Assembly (NCBI GenBank): GCA_016806645.1
Contig: JACSYO010000081.1
Location: forward strand, 2,501-66,500
Reading direction: 5' to 3'
DNA: 64,000 nt
Source of the DNA: Ophiodon elongatus
Lineage: Eukaryota; Chordata; Actinopteri; Perciformes; Hexagrammidae
Made by a program: the position numbers and the translations under genes. Shown here piece after piece: positions 1 to 13,662 of this stretch. The notes under the pieces were generated by a model. The model did no database searches. It was not told the origin of the DNA and was given only the letters and a program-made list of their open reading frames with translations. Within the stretch, counting starts at the first letter, position 1; each line of letters begins with the position of its first letter.

Positions 1-298
1 TCTCCCCTTTTTATTCTACGATTAAGGTTTCTGGCATTTGTCATCTATGATTGGTGAATCCGTAGACTTAAAACTGCCATTCACCTCGGGGGAAGGCTCT
101 GATAAGAGGGCACAGGGTACAGCAAATTATAATTTGTTTTAAAGACGGGATAGTTGCCAACCAAGCTGCCAAAATAGTTGCTATTGGTCCAAACGGGTTA
201 GGTTTGAACTTGTCTGTTACATATTTGTGTATGTGAGTAATTATTAAATGAGGGGTTAATACGAATATCACAGTTAGTAGACAGTTTATGTTCCAGCA

Positions 299-299
299 C

Positions 300-340
<41 letters not shown>

Positions 341-362
341 TAATAATAATAATAATAATAAT
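299..362. repeat. (TAA)n microsatellite
   Basis: About 20 tandem ATA/TAA triplets, interrupted once by ACA. The poly-leucine reading frame on the minus strand is a by-product of the repeat. Confidence 0.95.
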
Positions 363-1199
363 TCAACCCCTGATATTGCTAATAGTAGCTGTTTCTAAGT
401 ATTTCTGTAAGTTATGTGCTTGTTACATCATCAATATGTACAATCAACAAAATGCATGTTCCATGTTTGTTCAGAAGACTAGTGTGTAATTCAATACATG
501 CACAATATGTTGTTTTACCCCTGGGTAGTACTGTGGCTGGGCAGTAACAGTCTGTGTTGTACTGGTAGTTTGGCCAGTATCTCTGCTCCATTAATGAGTA
601 AGTGCTCATCTGTTTGGCTTAGTCCCAAATCTGTGCTGCTCCACTTGTTGCCATGGAAGCATCCCACTGGGCTTGCTGTCAGCGAGGATGATCAACACTG
701 TATTTTGGGCCGAAATGTGGATAAGTGTTCTGTTCACTTTAGTATATTTCAAGTTTTGAACGGGGCCTGATCCCATGGGGCTGGCGGTTGTTCCACATCC
801 ACAATGCAATTTTACTATAGTGAAAGAGCTATTTTTGTCGTTGGCATCATATCTGGACTGTTAATATCCATATGAAGTCTGCTTGGGCTACATGTAATCC
901 TTAGGGGCTCGAGAGAACAGATGTGAATGTTGTGGTGAATCCTCAGGGCGTCTGTGAGTCTAATTACACTTGTCTGTTGATAAGATGGGCACTGTCTTCT
1001 CCCATTGGACCCTCCTGCTCTGCCCCTTGGGTAGATAAGTGTGCGATAAGATGCCATAAATTTGCACACTCCAGGTGTTCTGGTTTCGTCAGCCAAAACT
1101 GATCTTATCATTGAGGATCAGTCACATTGATTGTTCTGGGGTTTATTAGTATATACATCTTACACGCATATAAAATACAGAGCTGTATACAAAAAGCAG

Positions 1200-1425
1200 G
1201 CTGTATTGACTTCTGTCCATCCGGGGAGAGGGATCCTCCTCTGTTGCTTTCCCGAAGGTTTCTTCCCTTTTTTTTCCCAGTTAAAGGTTTTTGGGGGAGT
1301 TTTTCCTGAACTGATGTGAGTTCCTGGGACAGAGGATGTCGTATGTGTACAGATTGTAAAGCCCTTTGAGGCAAATTTGTTAATTTTGGGCTATACAAAA
1401 TTAATTGAATTGAGGAATGGAGCAT
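1200..1425 (+). repeat. 3' tail of a teleost interspersed element (LINE-like)
   Basis: The segment contains the pattern CTCTGTTGCTTTCCCGAAGG, then a T-run with GTTAAAGG, GGGGGAGTTTTTCCTGA, TGTACAGATTGTAAAGCCCT, GAGGCAAATTTG, and ends in AATTGAATTGA. I recognise this tail as a high-copy interspersed repeat of fish genomes, probably the 3' end of an L2/Maui-type non-LTR element. The class name is from memory and less sure than the repeat call. Confidence 0.6.
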
Positions 1426-1570
1426 GTCACCAGTTTCCCTTTTTAATATTTAAGGAACCTACTACATCTTTTAACAGGGTAACTAGTCATATTTAGTGTT
1501 ACAGTTCGAATGATGCACTTGTAAATGCAATGCTGACTGAAGATCTGCCTTTCTTTGTAATGTTCTACAG

Positions 1571-4500
1571 TATATACAATGAAGAAAGGAACCGTCTTCG
1601 CCTCCGTGCATGGGAACAGAGGAACCAAGAAACAAGCCAAGCCAAAGAACTCAACTCTGAGAATGTGCCACTCTTTGGGGTACCATACAAGGTAAAGACC
1701 CACATATCATGAGTTACATGCTATAATGACTAGAATGTTTTGTAAAAGTAAGTGTTTATCTCTTCTTTTTGCAGACAAAAAAAGGGGATGAGCTTTCCAA
1801 TCGAATCCAGAGGATGCTTGGCAGTTATGAAGATGTGAATAATCCATATCCCTTTGCTATTGAGCCTTTACCCATTCCTACTTGTGTAACCTTCTCACAG
1901 TCAGATCAGGGTCTGCCAAACACAGATAAACCAACCAAGCCTCCATTCCATAACCAAATCCATTACGCGTCCACCCAAAGTCAGAAAGCCCCATCTGGTA
2001 ACGGTTTCTCCTCTCAGCCCATGAGGACCGCCGCTGCCTCTTCTCCTAACCATCATGGACATTCATCCACTTTCTCAAATACTTCTTTGAACCACAGTCA
2101 GGTCAGCATCTCAGCGCATCAACAAAAGAGGAGTGAAGCCCACTCAGATCTCAGGGAGTGTGTCAGCCTTTCCCATGAAATGTCTTCTCAGTCTCCTGAT
2201 CCTGAGCTGCTCCCCTTCCCACATTCCAGTGACCATGATAACAATGACACGGACACTAAGGACATGGATGTCTCCACTTTTAACCTAAAACAGTCCCCCA
2301 GCGATGTGCCTCTGTCCCAAGCAAACAAGGGTAATGCACTACCTTCCCAGACCTTCCCTTCACTCCTGTCGTCAAAGCAGCCCAGCGTAGTCATGACCAA
2401 GAAGCCAACAGCGTATGTGCGGCCCATGGATGGTCAGGACCAGGTGGTCAGCGAGTCACCTGAGCTGAAGTCTTCACCAGAGCCATATGTACCTCTACCT
2501 GAGTTAATCAACAAATCTGATCTGGGCAGAACGAAGATGCTGTCACCATTTTTGGAGGTGAGTACTTTGTATGTGTATATTTACGCTTTTGTTTTTTTTT
2601 ACGGATCAAACAAACAAGATATAATGTGTTAATTAGTGAGCTTTAAAGTTGCTGGGAGGTGGTTTTGTGATCACTAGACAGAGCCCTTTTCCAGTCTTTA
2701 TGCTAAGCTAAACTAACCATCTGTGGGCTTTAATTTGGCATTCAGTATTCTGATTGGTATGGACTTTGTGTAACTCAGTTCAACATTTTGGGAAACGCAC
2801 GTATTCGCTTTCTTGCTTTTACATTAATAGCAATAGATATAGTAACAGTGTTGAAATCCTGATGCCATCTCCAGACCAGCAGCTGTCATCATTGGGCCTC
2901 AGTTTGTCAGGCTGAAGACTGTAAACCCTCAGCAGTCATGGGAACCTGGATGGTTCAGTTTCACTTTGGCTCTGTATGCTATAATTTGTTGAACACTAGA
3001 GCACTGTTATATTTACATGTCGGAGATAAAGTACAGTATTGTAAAGATACTGTATATCTGCTTGTTTTTTTTGGTAGTATATTCTGCCCTTAAGATCTAA
3101 ATATCACTGAGTCTATTGTTTGGTGCTTCCGGGGACTTTGGGAGAGGTGAAAGGACAACGGAAGTCCTACTTATTAATTCCCAGCACGATTGTTTGGGCT
3201 GTAGTTTTGATATTCTTCTCTGACTGTTCAGGTGTGTGCGTGCACGTGTGCATGTATATGTGACCTCAGCTGCCTCTGATAACTTCACCCCTGGGTTCAG
3301 CAGCAGAACAATAAATGAGCTTTGTCACCAACTTACATAACTGCTCTGGGGGCCCATTCACTCTAGCCTTATCTCAAACACTGTCTAATCACAAGGAAAG
3401 ACTGAAAGACAGGCCTGAAAACAAACTGACCTGCAGCCTGTTAACCCATTCATTCACACACAGTATTTATCTGATGTTAAGGTTGGCCCACGTTGCTGCC
3501 TGATATGGGGTATTGCGTCACTCATCTAGTGATTGGGACTTTAGTTAGTGGTGATGTAGTGTAGGACTGCATTGTATTTATATTTATAGATGTTTGTAAT
3601 GTTTTGTCCTCCCCCAGAAAGTAATATGTTCATTCATAGGGTGTGCAGGATTTTTATGTTGGTCTATTTTTATTTTTTCTTCACTGGATGGAGAGTTTTT
3701 TTCAGTTCTTATAACATAAAGATCAAAGTGGGTTTTTTTATCTTTTGTTTAGTGTTCTGTGGAAGATTTAAAATGCCTCAAACAAACCAAAAAATTAAGC
3801 GAAATACAATAAACATTGTTATATTTCCTTTATTTATGCATTTACTTTGTCAATATTAAATGGGAAGAAGTATGCTAAAAGAACAATTCATTAACTTTTT
3901 GTATGTAATAACTGATTAATTCAGTTGATGAATTGAAGAGTTTTTTTGCATACATTTTTAATGCAACAATAAAGAAAATGTGGACACTTCTCATTTTGGT
4001 ATGGACAATGTGTCTCCATCTCAAAAGAGAAAAAGCTCCCCTGCAACTTTTCATAAAAACTAATGTCAGTGCTTTGCATTTAGTATTAGGTCTTTGCTGC
4101 TCTCTGCTGGACAAAACTGAAATGCATTACACGTCTTAGTTTTCTTTGTTGTGCTTTGATTTTAATGTGGCATGGGAAATTGATAAACAATGAAACAATT
4201 CAGTTATTAAAGAAAATGGCTAATTATTTCACTTCTTCATACATATTATGTATAAATTAAAAGGAAATGCATAAAACAATGTGTATTGTGTTCAACTTTA
4301 ATATTTTGTTTTTATTTCCAGTGCTCTGCTACACTCTTTACTTATTTTTATTTTTTTTTATTTCCCACGAGTTTCAGTATATCCAGATGATTTGCCACAC
4401 TGTAAGTTTCAAGATAAATGACAGCTCTTGTATTACATTTGGCAAAGCCCCTCGATATGCCTCTATGCGGATGAGATATAGTTGCATTCACTGCATGCAG

Positions 4501-7500
4501 CAGTACGACAACAAGGAATGAACAATCTGAGATGAAAATGGGGAATAAAAACAGATTCAATGTTTTTTTTTCATTTATTTTTAACTTTGACCTGTGAAAT
4601 AATCTAAATGGATTGCTCTGTAAAATTGTTGTTCTTCAGGTTATAATTGAATAACGTATTTTGACTAAACTCATAGTTATTACTTTTCTTTCTACAGACG
4701 AGGTCAAATGAAGTTCTGTGTGTCGAGGACATCTTGAGGGTGAGTCCAAACATTGAACAAACAGCATCACAGACTCTCTTAACACACATTTTGTATTGCA
4801 CAAGGGCTTTATTACAAAAAGCAGATGTTCAGACTGCTGTAGTTAGCTCTGCATTATAATTCAAATTAGTAACATTTCGCCAATTGTGAAAGAATCTTCT
4901 TTGGAAATAAATAGTTTTATATGAATTTTCTTGACTTGATTTAACCAGTTCACCCTTGCTGCTCTTTCTTTTCCTGCTCCTCATTTACAATATTTACAAC
5001 CTATACAATGTGAGGTTCTCACCTGGCTTCTTGTCTAGAAACTATCATGTGCTCTCACTAAATTCAAAATAGATAGGAGTACACCTGCATGGATTGTTTT
5101 TTGTACATAAATGTGACACCTGTTTTTTAATTGGGCCAAGTCTGTAGGCTCCTAGCACATCACACTCTTTTTAATCCTCAACAGGAAATGACCCACTCGT
5201 GGCCCCCTCTCCTGACAGCTATACATACACCTAACACAGACGAACCCTCCAAGTCCCTTTTCCAAGCCAAGGTAAAATCTAACTTGATTTTATGCTCACT
5301 GCAGCTGTCCGTGTGTATATAGGAAGAGGGATATTGCTTGCAGTAATCCTGCATCCTTCCTTGCGTTACCATCTTAGATGCAGCCCACATAATGATGAAT
5401 CCCTGTGATGCACAAAAAAGTACTCCCAACTGAAGGTAGTCTAAGTTAGCTAAATCAAGTGGGAATTGTTCACAAGTTATAACCTCTTCAGTGCAAAAAT
5501 CTCTCTCTGATTTACTATATTCAGGGTTTATTTCTGTGGTGTGGTGGATGGATACTCACTGGCAGTCGCTGGTTGGCTTTGATGCCAGAACCAGTATGTT
5601 AGAAATAATATAGCTGTCCCCATATTCAGACAAGTCACCAAGCACATGCAGTCTTCCCAATGGATGAACCCTTTCCTTGTGCATGCTTAATGAGCTTTCA
5701 CCTGAGGTAACATTGCCAGCTACACAAGAAATAGACTCACCTATGGCTGAACTGTGGATATTGACGACCCCACCATCACATCAAATTTTCATAATTTGCA
5801 CAGGCTATCTCCATAATGTCAGATTAACAAATCACCATGCAATTTAATGAGGATCTTCATGTTGAGAATGGATAAACCCTTTTGAGCTTAATGACCCCAT
5901 AGCCTTTTGTCCCACACCACTCTCAAATGTCAAATGTTTCATCACCTCACTGCTGCTTTTGGTCTGAGATTAGGAAAGAATCTGTACTGATTATTGCACA
6001 AGTTATCAGTTTAGTGTAAATGTAGATGCAAATGTACAAATGTGTGACCCAGGTAAAAGCTTGCTCGTGTTTTGTGTCTTTACAGGAAGCAGAGCATGTC
6101 TCTTCATGTCCAGGAAAAAGTGAGTAATAAGGGAATAAAGCAGAGTACAATCCAGGCACATAACAAGGATAAACATGATAATAAATAGAAATTATATTAC
6201 TCTTTCATGGAAAATGAACATTGAGTGCAAAGAGTTAGTCTGGAATTGATGTTTGTAGCAGGCAGTTAATTCTGTCATCATAAAGCATCCGCAGTACAGC
6301 ATGTTGAGGTTTGATCATCATTGGTGAAAGACGGTGTGGCGTAAATATTGTCGTCTCTTCTCTTTAGCTTTTAATATCCATAAAGTTAATAGTCTCGCTG
6401 ATAGTCTCTCAGCCAGTGTTTCCTTCAAAGCAATGTTTTTATGGCAACATGTCCAACCACTGTGCCTTATTCTGTGAACTGGCCACAAAATACCAGAAGA
6501 GAGAAACAACCCTGCAATACTATCTCAAATTTAAGCTTAAGTAAGTAAGTAAGCTTAATCTTATAGAAAAGAGGAAGAGCGATCTCTCACTATTCTCAGG
6601 CCTTCTTTTTTTTTTTACTGTTTGGTTTTTGTTTTGTTTCATCAATAGCTGGTTTTCATCCATCACTTCTTTTACTTCCGTCTGCTCATTCCTTTCTCCC
6701 TTGTGTTATCGTATCTATTCTTTGACTTGAAAGTGCTTCTGGCTTTAGAAAATCAGTCACCACGACTGTTATTAGTCAGCTCGCTGTTGAAGCACCTGCC
6801 AGAAAATAAGTTTACAAAAGGGTGCAGTATTTTACCAACATGTACTAACACTAAATAAATACTTGTATAGAGCAATCCAATACAAAAATGTATTGGATTG
6901 CAATGTATTGACCATCATAAATGCAAATTACAGCAACAATTATTTGAGACACGGTTAAGAAGCCAGGCTCAGACAGTTGTTCAGTCAGATATTAAACTTT
7001 CCTTCCCAGGACATTTCATATCAAGAAATAATGTCCGTTTGACCAGCTGTTATCTCAAACGTATTGGTTTCCTTTTTACAAGAATGATGCATTTAATTAT
7101 TTTTTTTTAAAGAGATTGTAAGTATAAGTTGCAAACAGCCCTTAAGATGTCTTTAGCATTACTTTTGACTTTAGGTTAGTTTTTTAAAGTAGGGTCTTTC
7201 TGTTGTTTATTAAACTATAATCTGTGAAGTTAAAGCTAGTTAGTCAGAACAGTAGTTCAATCAGTGCATTGGAGCAAAATCCACGTTTGTGTAAGTATTT
7301 TTTTTTTATGATAATTCTTTTGTTAAACTAATGTCATTTCTATCAGAAAACTATGAGTCCTCTCCTGCAGATCCATCCCAGCTCATCCAGCAGAACTCCT
7401 CAGCGTAAGTGATTTGGCTTTTTCTTGTGCAATTATTTTAAAGCTTGACACACAGCAAATATGTAAGTTGACAAATATATTCATATAATTATCATAAATG

Positions 7501-10500
7501 ACAAGGAAATCTACACATTTGAGAAACGGTTGAAAAATGGCAAAAACAATCGGTAGCTTCATTTTTAATTAATCAACTAATCGATTGCCCGTTGTAGCGC
7601 ATATATTTCGAGAAAAAAACATTTGTAGAAGTAAAAAAACAGACAAATAATTTTGTTTGTGTGTATCCGCTGTAGTTCATTTGAAGCTTCACATTCCAGA
7701 GGGATAGAGTCCGCCAGCTCCAGCGATTCGGAGAGTAGCTCAAGATCAGAGTCAGAGAGTGAAAGCACCATCGAAGAGCCACCTCAACTCCCTGTGAGTA
7801 ACTCCAACGTCAAAACCGAGGTAATTTGCTGCTTGTCCTTTTTCTGTACATATCGTTCATATTGCATAAAGGACACAAACATGTATTCTCTAAATTGTTT
7901 GCTCCTCCTCATTTTCTAAAATCTCAATGATTGTGTCTTTTTTTTTCTTCTTCTTTTTTTTTTTTTTTAAGCCTGATGCTCCAGCAGTGACCCATGGTGA
8001 TTGGCAGTTGGGGAACTGGATTCGGTCCAGCCAGCAGAACGCCGGCACTGAAAGTCAAAGCGGTGCACGTGCCTCCGAGAGCCCTGCTCACAAACAGCCA
8101 CCGCCCACTCAAAGCTCCAAGCTCTCACCCAGCGTAGAGGTCGTCGACCCCAGCAGGGAGTCCAAACCTCAGCTTTCAACTCACCAGAGGGAGTTCCCTG
8201 ATCGGGTTGTAAAGCTCCAGCAGCACAGCGAATGCCCTCAGGACAATTATAACCATCAAAGTAGCCAAAAATCCCCCTTTGGGGATTTGAACAGCTGTAG
8301 CAGTTTCAGGAAACTTTCATTGAACAAGCACTCGTCAATACCAGAGAAGGCAGGTTGCCCAGATCGCACTGAAGCAGCAATCGGTGTGAAGTGTGAGGAA
8401 GTTGTCGCCACGCAAGACAAAGACACCTGTTTCACAGACAGACCCAAGGTAAAGACGAAAACAGGACATAGCAAGAAAAGCAAGGATAAAAGTGACACTA
8501 AAAGAGGCGGTAAAAGGACTTCTAAACGCACGTCACTTGACAAACGGAAGGCTGGAGAAGAGCCTGAAATCACAGTGGTCCTGTGTGATCATTGTCCATC
8601 ATGTGGTGTGCAATATCCTATCCCCTGCTCCTGCCCCACCCGAAGTCCTGCTCAGCCTGACCTGCTGTCTCCAGTCCGACTACTTAGAATCAGTGGTAGC
8701 AAACAAAAGTCTGAGACCATCTGCCAGACGGGGACCAAGATTCCTCACAAAACAACCCACAAGAACTCAGAGAAGACTGGACAGATAGCCAAGAGTTCTC
8801 GTGACCCCCACAGGCCTTCTAGATCTCTGCTGGTGAAGATTGATCTAAGACTCCTCTCAAGAGTCCCCCCGACCCCGGGAAACCACCAGGAGACCCCCAG
8901 CATTGCAAAGAGATCAGCACTGGTCATAGAGCAAGATGGAGGGGGCAGGGATGCTTCTACGACACACAAACTCGCCAAAACCAGCACAAAGAGTATATCT
9001 CAAAATGTGAGATATAGAGGTCTGTTCTTGTTGGCATACATGTACATAATATTTTTATAACAATATGTGATTTGTTGTCTTCTAGGTTGAGGTAGTCCAT
9101 GCAACTCTTCCCAAGAAGAAACAGAGGCTGGAAAACAAGAATACCTCATCAAATCATGCTTCTGTCAAACTGGAGTAGGTCCCCTAAATCAGGCATCATG
9201 CATTTTTTTGTTTTTGTTTTTTTTAACCCAGGGATAACATCAACATTTTTAAATGAATTGTTCTTTTTGTTTTGGGAGTGTGTCAGATCTCAAAAGCTCT
9301 CCAATGTTGTTACTTACAGACGTTCCTGCCACTCAAAAGACCGCCGAGAGCAAAAGAAGGCAAAGAAAACGCCCGTTCCTTTGCAGCAGCCTCTGACACC
9401 CAAAGACCCTGCTAAAGGCCCAAAGGTGCACAAACGCAGTTTTGGGGAAACCCAGGAGTCCAGTAAGGAAGCTGTAAAGCGCAAGGACTCGAGCACAAAG
9501 CACAAGAAGAGCAGTGGAAAGCGCACAGAACACCCACACTTTGAAAAGGTAACAGGATACAAGCACCTAGCTTATATATATGTATGTTAGTGCATTGTTT
9601 GTTTTTTTCCCAGAGACAAGCTTCTGAAATTTCTCGTACTTTTAGTGATTGTAATCAGTGAAAAAAGCTTACTAATGAATTATTATATATAAAAAGGAAA
9701 ACCATTAAAATTGTAACCAAACGTCTGCATTGCAATCCTAGCAGAAGCCACCAAAGAGCAGCTGCGACATCCCGTCGTCTTCACAGCCCACCAGGGAATC
9801 TTTGAGCAACAGGCCCTTGTTCAGATCAGAGGAAAGGTAAAATCCTATCTGCTTCTAAAATACAGTTTTTAATTTGTTATGTCCCCAAAAAGGCTGTCTG
9901 TGTCTGGACCTATTTGGATTGTGTCAGTTTTCCCGTGGGGAAATAAAATTCTCACAACAGAGACGGTTCTGAGATCTTACTCACAGATGACGTTGGTTTT
10001 AGAATTGTACTAAGATCTTACTGACCTTAAAAACTACAGAAAGTGTGATAATTATTTTCAAAGTATGACCAAATGTGCCTCACACTCATTATTTAAGACA
10101 CATTTTCCACACTGAGATATTTAATATACATGATCCCAAGTTTTTCAAACTAAATTTGGTAGCTCCTTCACACATCAATACATATTAATCAGACTAATGA
10201 AGGTAGCACTGGTGTTACATGTACATGTGTGTGGAGGCCTTTTCAAAATAACCCATCTTGGTGGATAAACTGGCATATCTGGTGAGTTGATGGGATTTTT
10301 ATGGCGTGGTGAGATGATGAAAAGAATGTTGAGATGAATTGTGAGAATTTTCATTCATATTGCATTTTATTGTCAAAACTGAGCTTCATAGGTACAGGTT
10401 AAAAATGTTACTTATGTTTGCAAGATAAATTCTTTTGACAAATTTTAAGTAAATGTTAATTGTCGCCACGGTTTTAATTTTCAAACTTATTTTGTATCAG

Positions 10501-13500
10501 CAATGACAATTTCTATTGTGTTTATAAATTGTTAGTTGTACATTGTTGTTTGTCCTCGATCAAATATGTATTTCCCCTGTAGGCAGTATCCAGTGAAGCA
10601 TTACATAAAGGAGGCCAAAAAACTGAAGCACAAAGCCGATGCAGAGGTAGGTTCTCCCTTTTGTTTGTTTTTGTTAATTTACTAAAATGACTGCAGTAAT
10701 ACAAGTAACTTACAAGTAGGCAAGTAACTGTATTTATTTCTGCTTTCTTTCTGTAGTCAGATAAGCTCAGTAAAGCTTTCAACTACTTGGACGCGGCCAT
10801 GTACTTTGTTGAAAGTGGCATTGCCATGGAAAAAGATCCACACATTTCAATGTCTTCATACACTATGTTTGCAGAGACAGTGGAACTGCTCAAGTACGAA
10901 CCCACTTTTATACTTATTATTATACAAGTTACATTTCAAGCTGTAACATGAACGTTTTTGCTTCAGATCTGAATTTGATTCATGCATTAGTTTTACCGCC
11001 ACATTCTCCACTCTCACAGGTTTGTACTGAAACTTAAAAATTCAGTGGACGCCTCTGCTTCACCTTCAGAAAAGGACTTTTTATCTTTGTGGTAAGGGGT
11101 AGATTATACTTCATGTGCTGTTGCTCCACAAACCAGAATGTCTCATGAGATTACATTACTGATTTATATTTGTCTTCTCAAGCTTTATTTTGGTCTTGAA
11201 CCTGCCACCATCTGTTTTGGTCCTTGTCTAAAGATAACAGATTTAGAGACTTGGATTTCTCATTTGTTCTCATTCATTAATGTCAGAGGGATGTTTATTT
11301 TAACTCCATTTTCATCCTGCAGGATGTAGTATAGAACAATTGATAAGACAAGAGCAATTCGTTGTATATGCAGGAACTCTGCAAGTTAGTAGATACTGTA
11401 TATGTATGTATGTATATATTTATAATATTTCAGACTACAGTATGTCCAAACATTTTATAGAATAGTGTCTAAACTGTAAAAACAAATCCTAACGTGTGTA
11501 ATTATAAAACTTCATAGAAAGTCAAAATATATTACATAGAGTATATAATAAAAAATATATTACTAAAAGATTAATTATATAATATGTCATAGTATGTAGG
11601 AAAATGTCATCAAATAAGTCAGTGTAGAATGTCAAAAATATATATTTAAAAAAGTATTTTGAACATTTTAATTAAGAGTAATAATATAAAATGTCACATC
11701 AGTAGTTTGTCGAAAATGAAGTCATAGTTTAGTATGTCGAAAAATGCAATAAAAAATGATAGTACAGTATGTAAAAAAAAAAAAAATAGTTATAAAATGT
11801 TTTAGTATAGTATTTCATAAAAAGTCAGTACAGAATGCTTTAAAAAGTCATATTATAGTATGTCATGAAATAGTCATAGTACTTTGTATTGAAAGTCATT
11901 AAAAAGTCCAAACAATCAGTATGCCATAAAAAATGTCAGACGGTCATAGATATAAAATGTCATAGTATAGTTCTCCATAAAAAAAAATGGTCTGTTCTTT
12001 GTTTTGTCTCATGAATCATGTAAATTATGAATACTTTAATATCATCTAATTGTGTCTCGTAGTCTGAAGTGCCAGTCTCTGCTGCAGATGGCCATGTTTC
12101 GCCACAAACAAAAAACTGCAATCAAGTATTCAAAGACCCTCACTGATCACTTCAGTGTAAGTATTAATGCACTGCCATCACTCCTGACTGCCACTGTAAT
12201 TATTTTGCAATTATTTAGGTAATTTCTAATTAACCCAACATTTTTATTTAATAGTTGTAAAAGAGAACCTATTTTGTTTTTGCTAATTAAATGTGGACCT
12301 CTTTCAGAACTCAACCCACAATCCCTCCGTAGTAACATTGAAGTAAGTCATTTAGTTTGCACTTCCATTCATTCATTCACTGTTTGGGCAATGGGCATAT
12401 TGCACGAAGACGTCTTTGTTGTAAAAAGTCTATATCTCTTTGCCCGTATCTTTTTAGATTGACAGACACCCCGTCCTACATCCCCAACATGCCGTCTCCA
12501 GCCAACACATCCAGCAGCTCAGGTCCCGGCTCCAACCACAGTGTCGGAGGGTTGGTTGTGGACCCCGTCGGAAGCACCGTGGTCGTTCCCCAGGCCATCG
12601 GACAAGTGGCATTCACCTACGTCAACATCACCATGTTGTTCTTGAGCGCTCATGACCTCTGGGAGCAGGCGGAGGAGCTCGCACAAAGAGGCAGCGGTAA
12701 GAATGGATGGAAAAGAGACGGCGTTATCGTACGTTTTAAGCTAGAGGCAGAACGATGACAACGCCTTAAAATCAAATCATGGATGATAATTATAACTTTT
12801 CATCAGCAAAGTTGTGAAGTATGGTAAAACTAGGAAATTAAGTAAATCAAATCTCAAAACACAACAATTACAATCAAGGAAGCCGTAAGATAAAAATGAT
12901 TTTTCAGAAAAGATTTAAAAGAGGAACCTGAGCATGCCGTCACTCAAAACAGCCGAACAATTCTAAAACTCACAGGTAAGCAGTGAGAGGCCGAGAGGAC
13001 TGGGGGGACATGTTGATTACTCTTGGAACAAACCTGGCAACAGCTTTTTGTGCAAGTTTCAGTCTTTAGATGTTTCACCTGCTGAGACCAGAATAAAGTG
13101 CTTTGCAATAGTCGAGTCTGGAGCTTTTATCTAAAAGCACGAGCACCTTCTCTAGACCTGCAAAATAAACGGAATGACGTGATCTTGGTTAAATCTCAGT
13201 TGAACTAAACATAACTACACCATTTTAGTCCTATGAACATCAAAAGAGAACTCAGATTCTAAACCTAGCCTTCTTTTATTACAATTATTTTGTAACATTA
13301 TTAGGTAAGGCGCCTCCCAGACTAGATGGCATGAGGCCAGAGGGGGCCATTTTGATAATAATGATAATGTTCTGACATCCAGTTCTTACGTTTAGCTATG
13401 ATATAGCCTGATACCACCAATGTACGTAACGTGTCCTGTAATAGATAGATTAACCCAGCAAGTGTCGTGTCTGTGTTGTAGTACTGCTAATGATTGTTTT

Positions 13501-13662
13501 TGATGTATAATGCTTTACATATTTCTGTGTGTTTCAGGTATGCTGACAGAGCTGGACACGGTTCTGGGCCCTTTGAGCCTCGCCTCAAGTATGAGCTCCA
13601 TGGTGGGTTACACGAGACAGGGCGTCCAGTGGCTGAGGCTGGACAGCCAAAAGGTAAAGTGA
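1571..13662 (+). CDS. aff1: AF4/FMR2 family member 1, super elongation complex scaffold (5' partial)
   Basis: Nuclear disordered scaffold that links P-TEFb, ELL and AF9/ENL to release paused RNA polymerase II. Coding exons: 1571-1691, 1775-2557, 4698-4739, 5185-5271, 6086-6119, 7347-7404, 7676-7820, 7972-9006, 9086-9174, 9320-9548, 9745-9836, 10583-10646, 10757-10893, 11020-11091, 12063-12156, 12308-12342, 12458-12696, 13538-13662. Phases agree throughout and give 1159 visible residues (human AFF1 about 1210). In order: N-terminal homology with VPLFGVPYK (Cyclin T1-binding segment), KPTAYVRPMDGQDQ, the ELL-binding segment NEVLCVEDILR-EMTHSWPPLLTAIHTP, a Ser/Glu-rich tract (exon 7), LLVKIDLRLLSRVP (AF9/ENL-binding), Lys-rich stretches, then the helical C-terminal homology domain ending VGYTRQGVQWLR. 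The sequences around DGQDQ and DLWEQAEEL favour AFF1 over AFF2, AFF3 or AFF4, as does neighbouring klhl8. The start codon is outside what can be recognised. Confidence 0.88.
8581..8640 (+). other. aff1: Cys-rich knot inside the large AFF1 exon
   Basis: Within the 1035-nt exon 8 the protein reads CDHCPSCGVQYPIPCSCPT: six cysteines and one histidine in about 17 residues, inside an otherwise Cys-poor, Ser/Lys-rich disordered region. Spacing CxHCxxC...CxC is compatible with a small metal-binding knot. The frame is fixed by both exon boundaries. Function is unknown. Confidence 0.5.
11400..11990. repeat. Degenerate AT-rich tandem repeat in an AFF1 intron
   Basis: Loosely repeated units around the word TCATAGTATAGTATGTCATAAAAAG, in the intron between 11091 and 12063. 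A second array of the same family lies at about 19790-20165 inside the lectin receptor gene, in the same orientation. Confidence 0.75.

Larger units (their letters stand above)
1..1570. other. Sequence upstream of the first visible AFF1 exon (intergenic or intron 1)
   Basis: No exon I can defend is present. The AFF family begins with a very short first coding exon; the first visible AFF1 exon starts in the middle of a codon, so exon 1 lies outside the window or is unrecognised here. The stretch holds a (TAA)n array near 300-360 and a LINE-like 3' tail near 1200-1425. Several open frames of 60-105 codons occur on both strands but show no family motif, splice context or compositional support. 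Confidence 0.6.
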
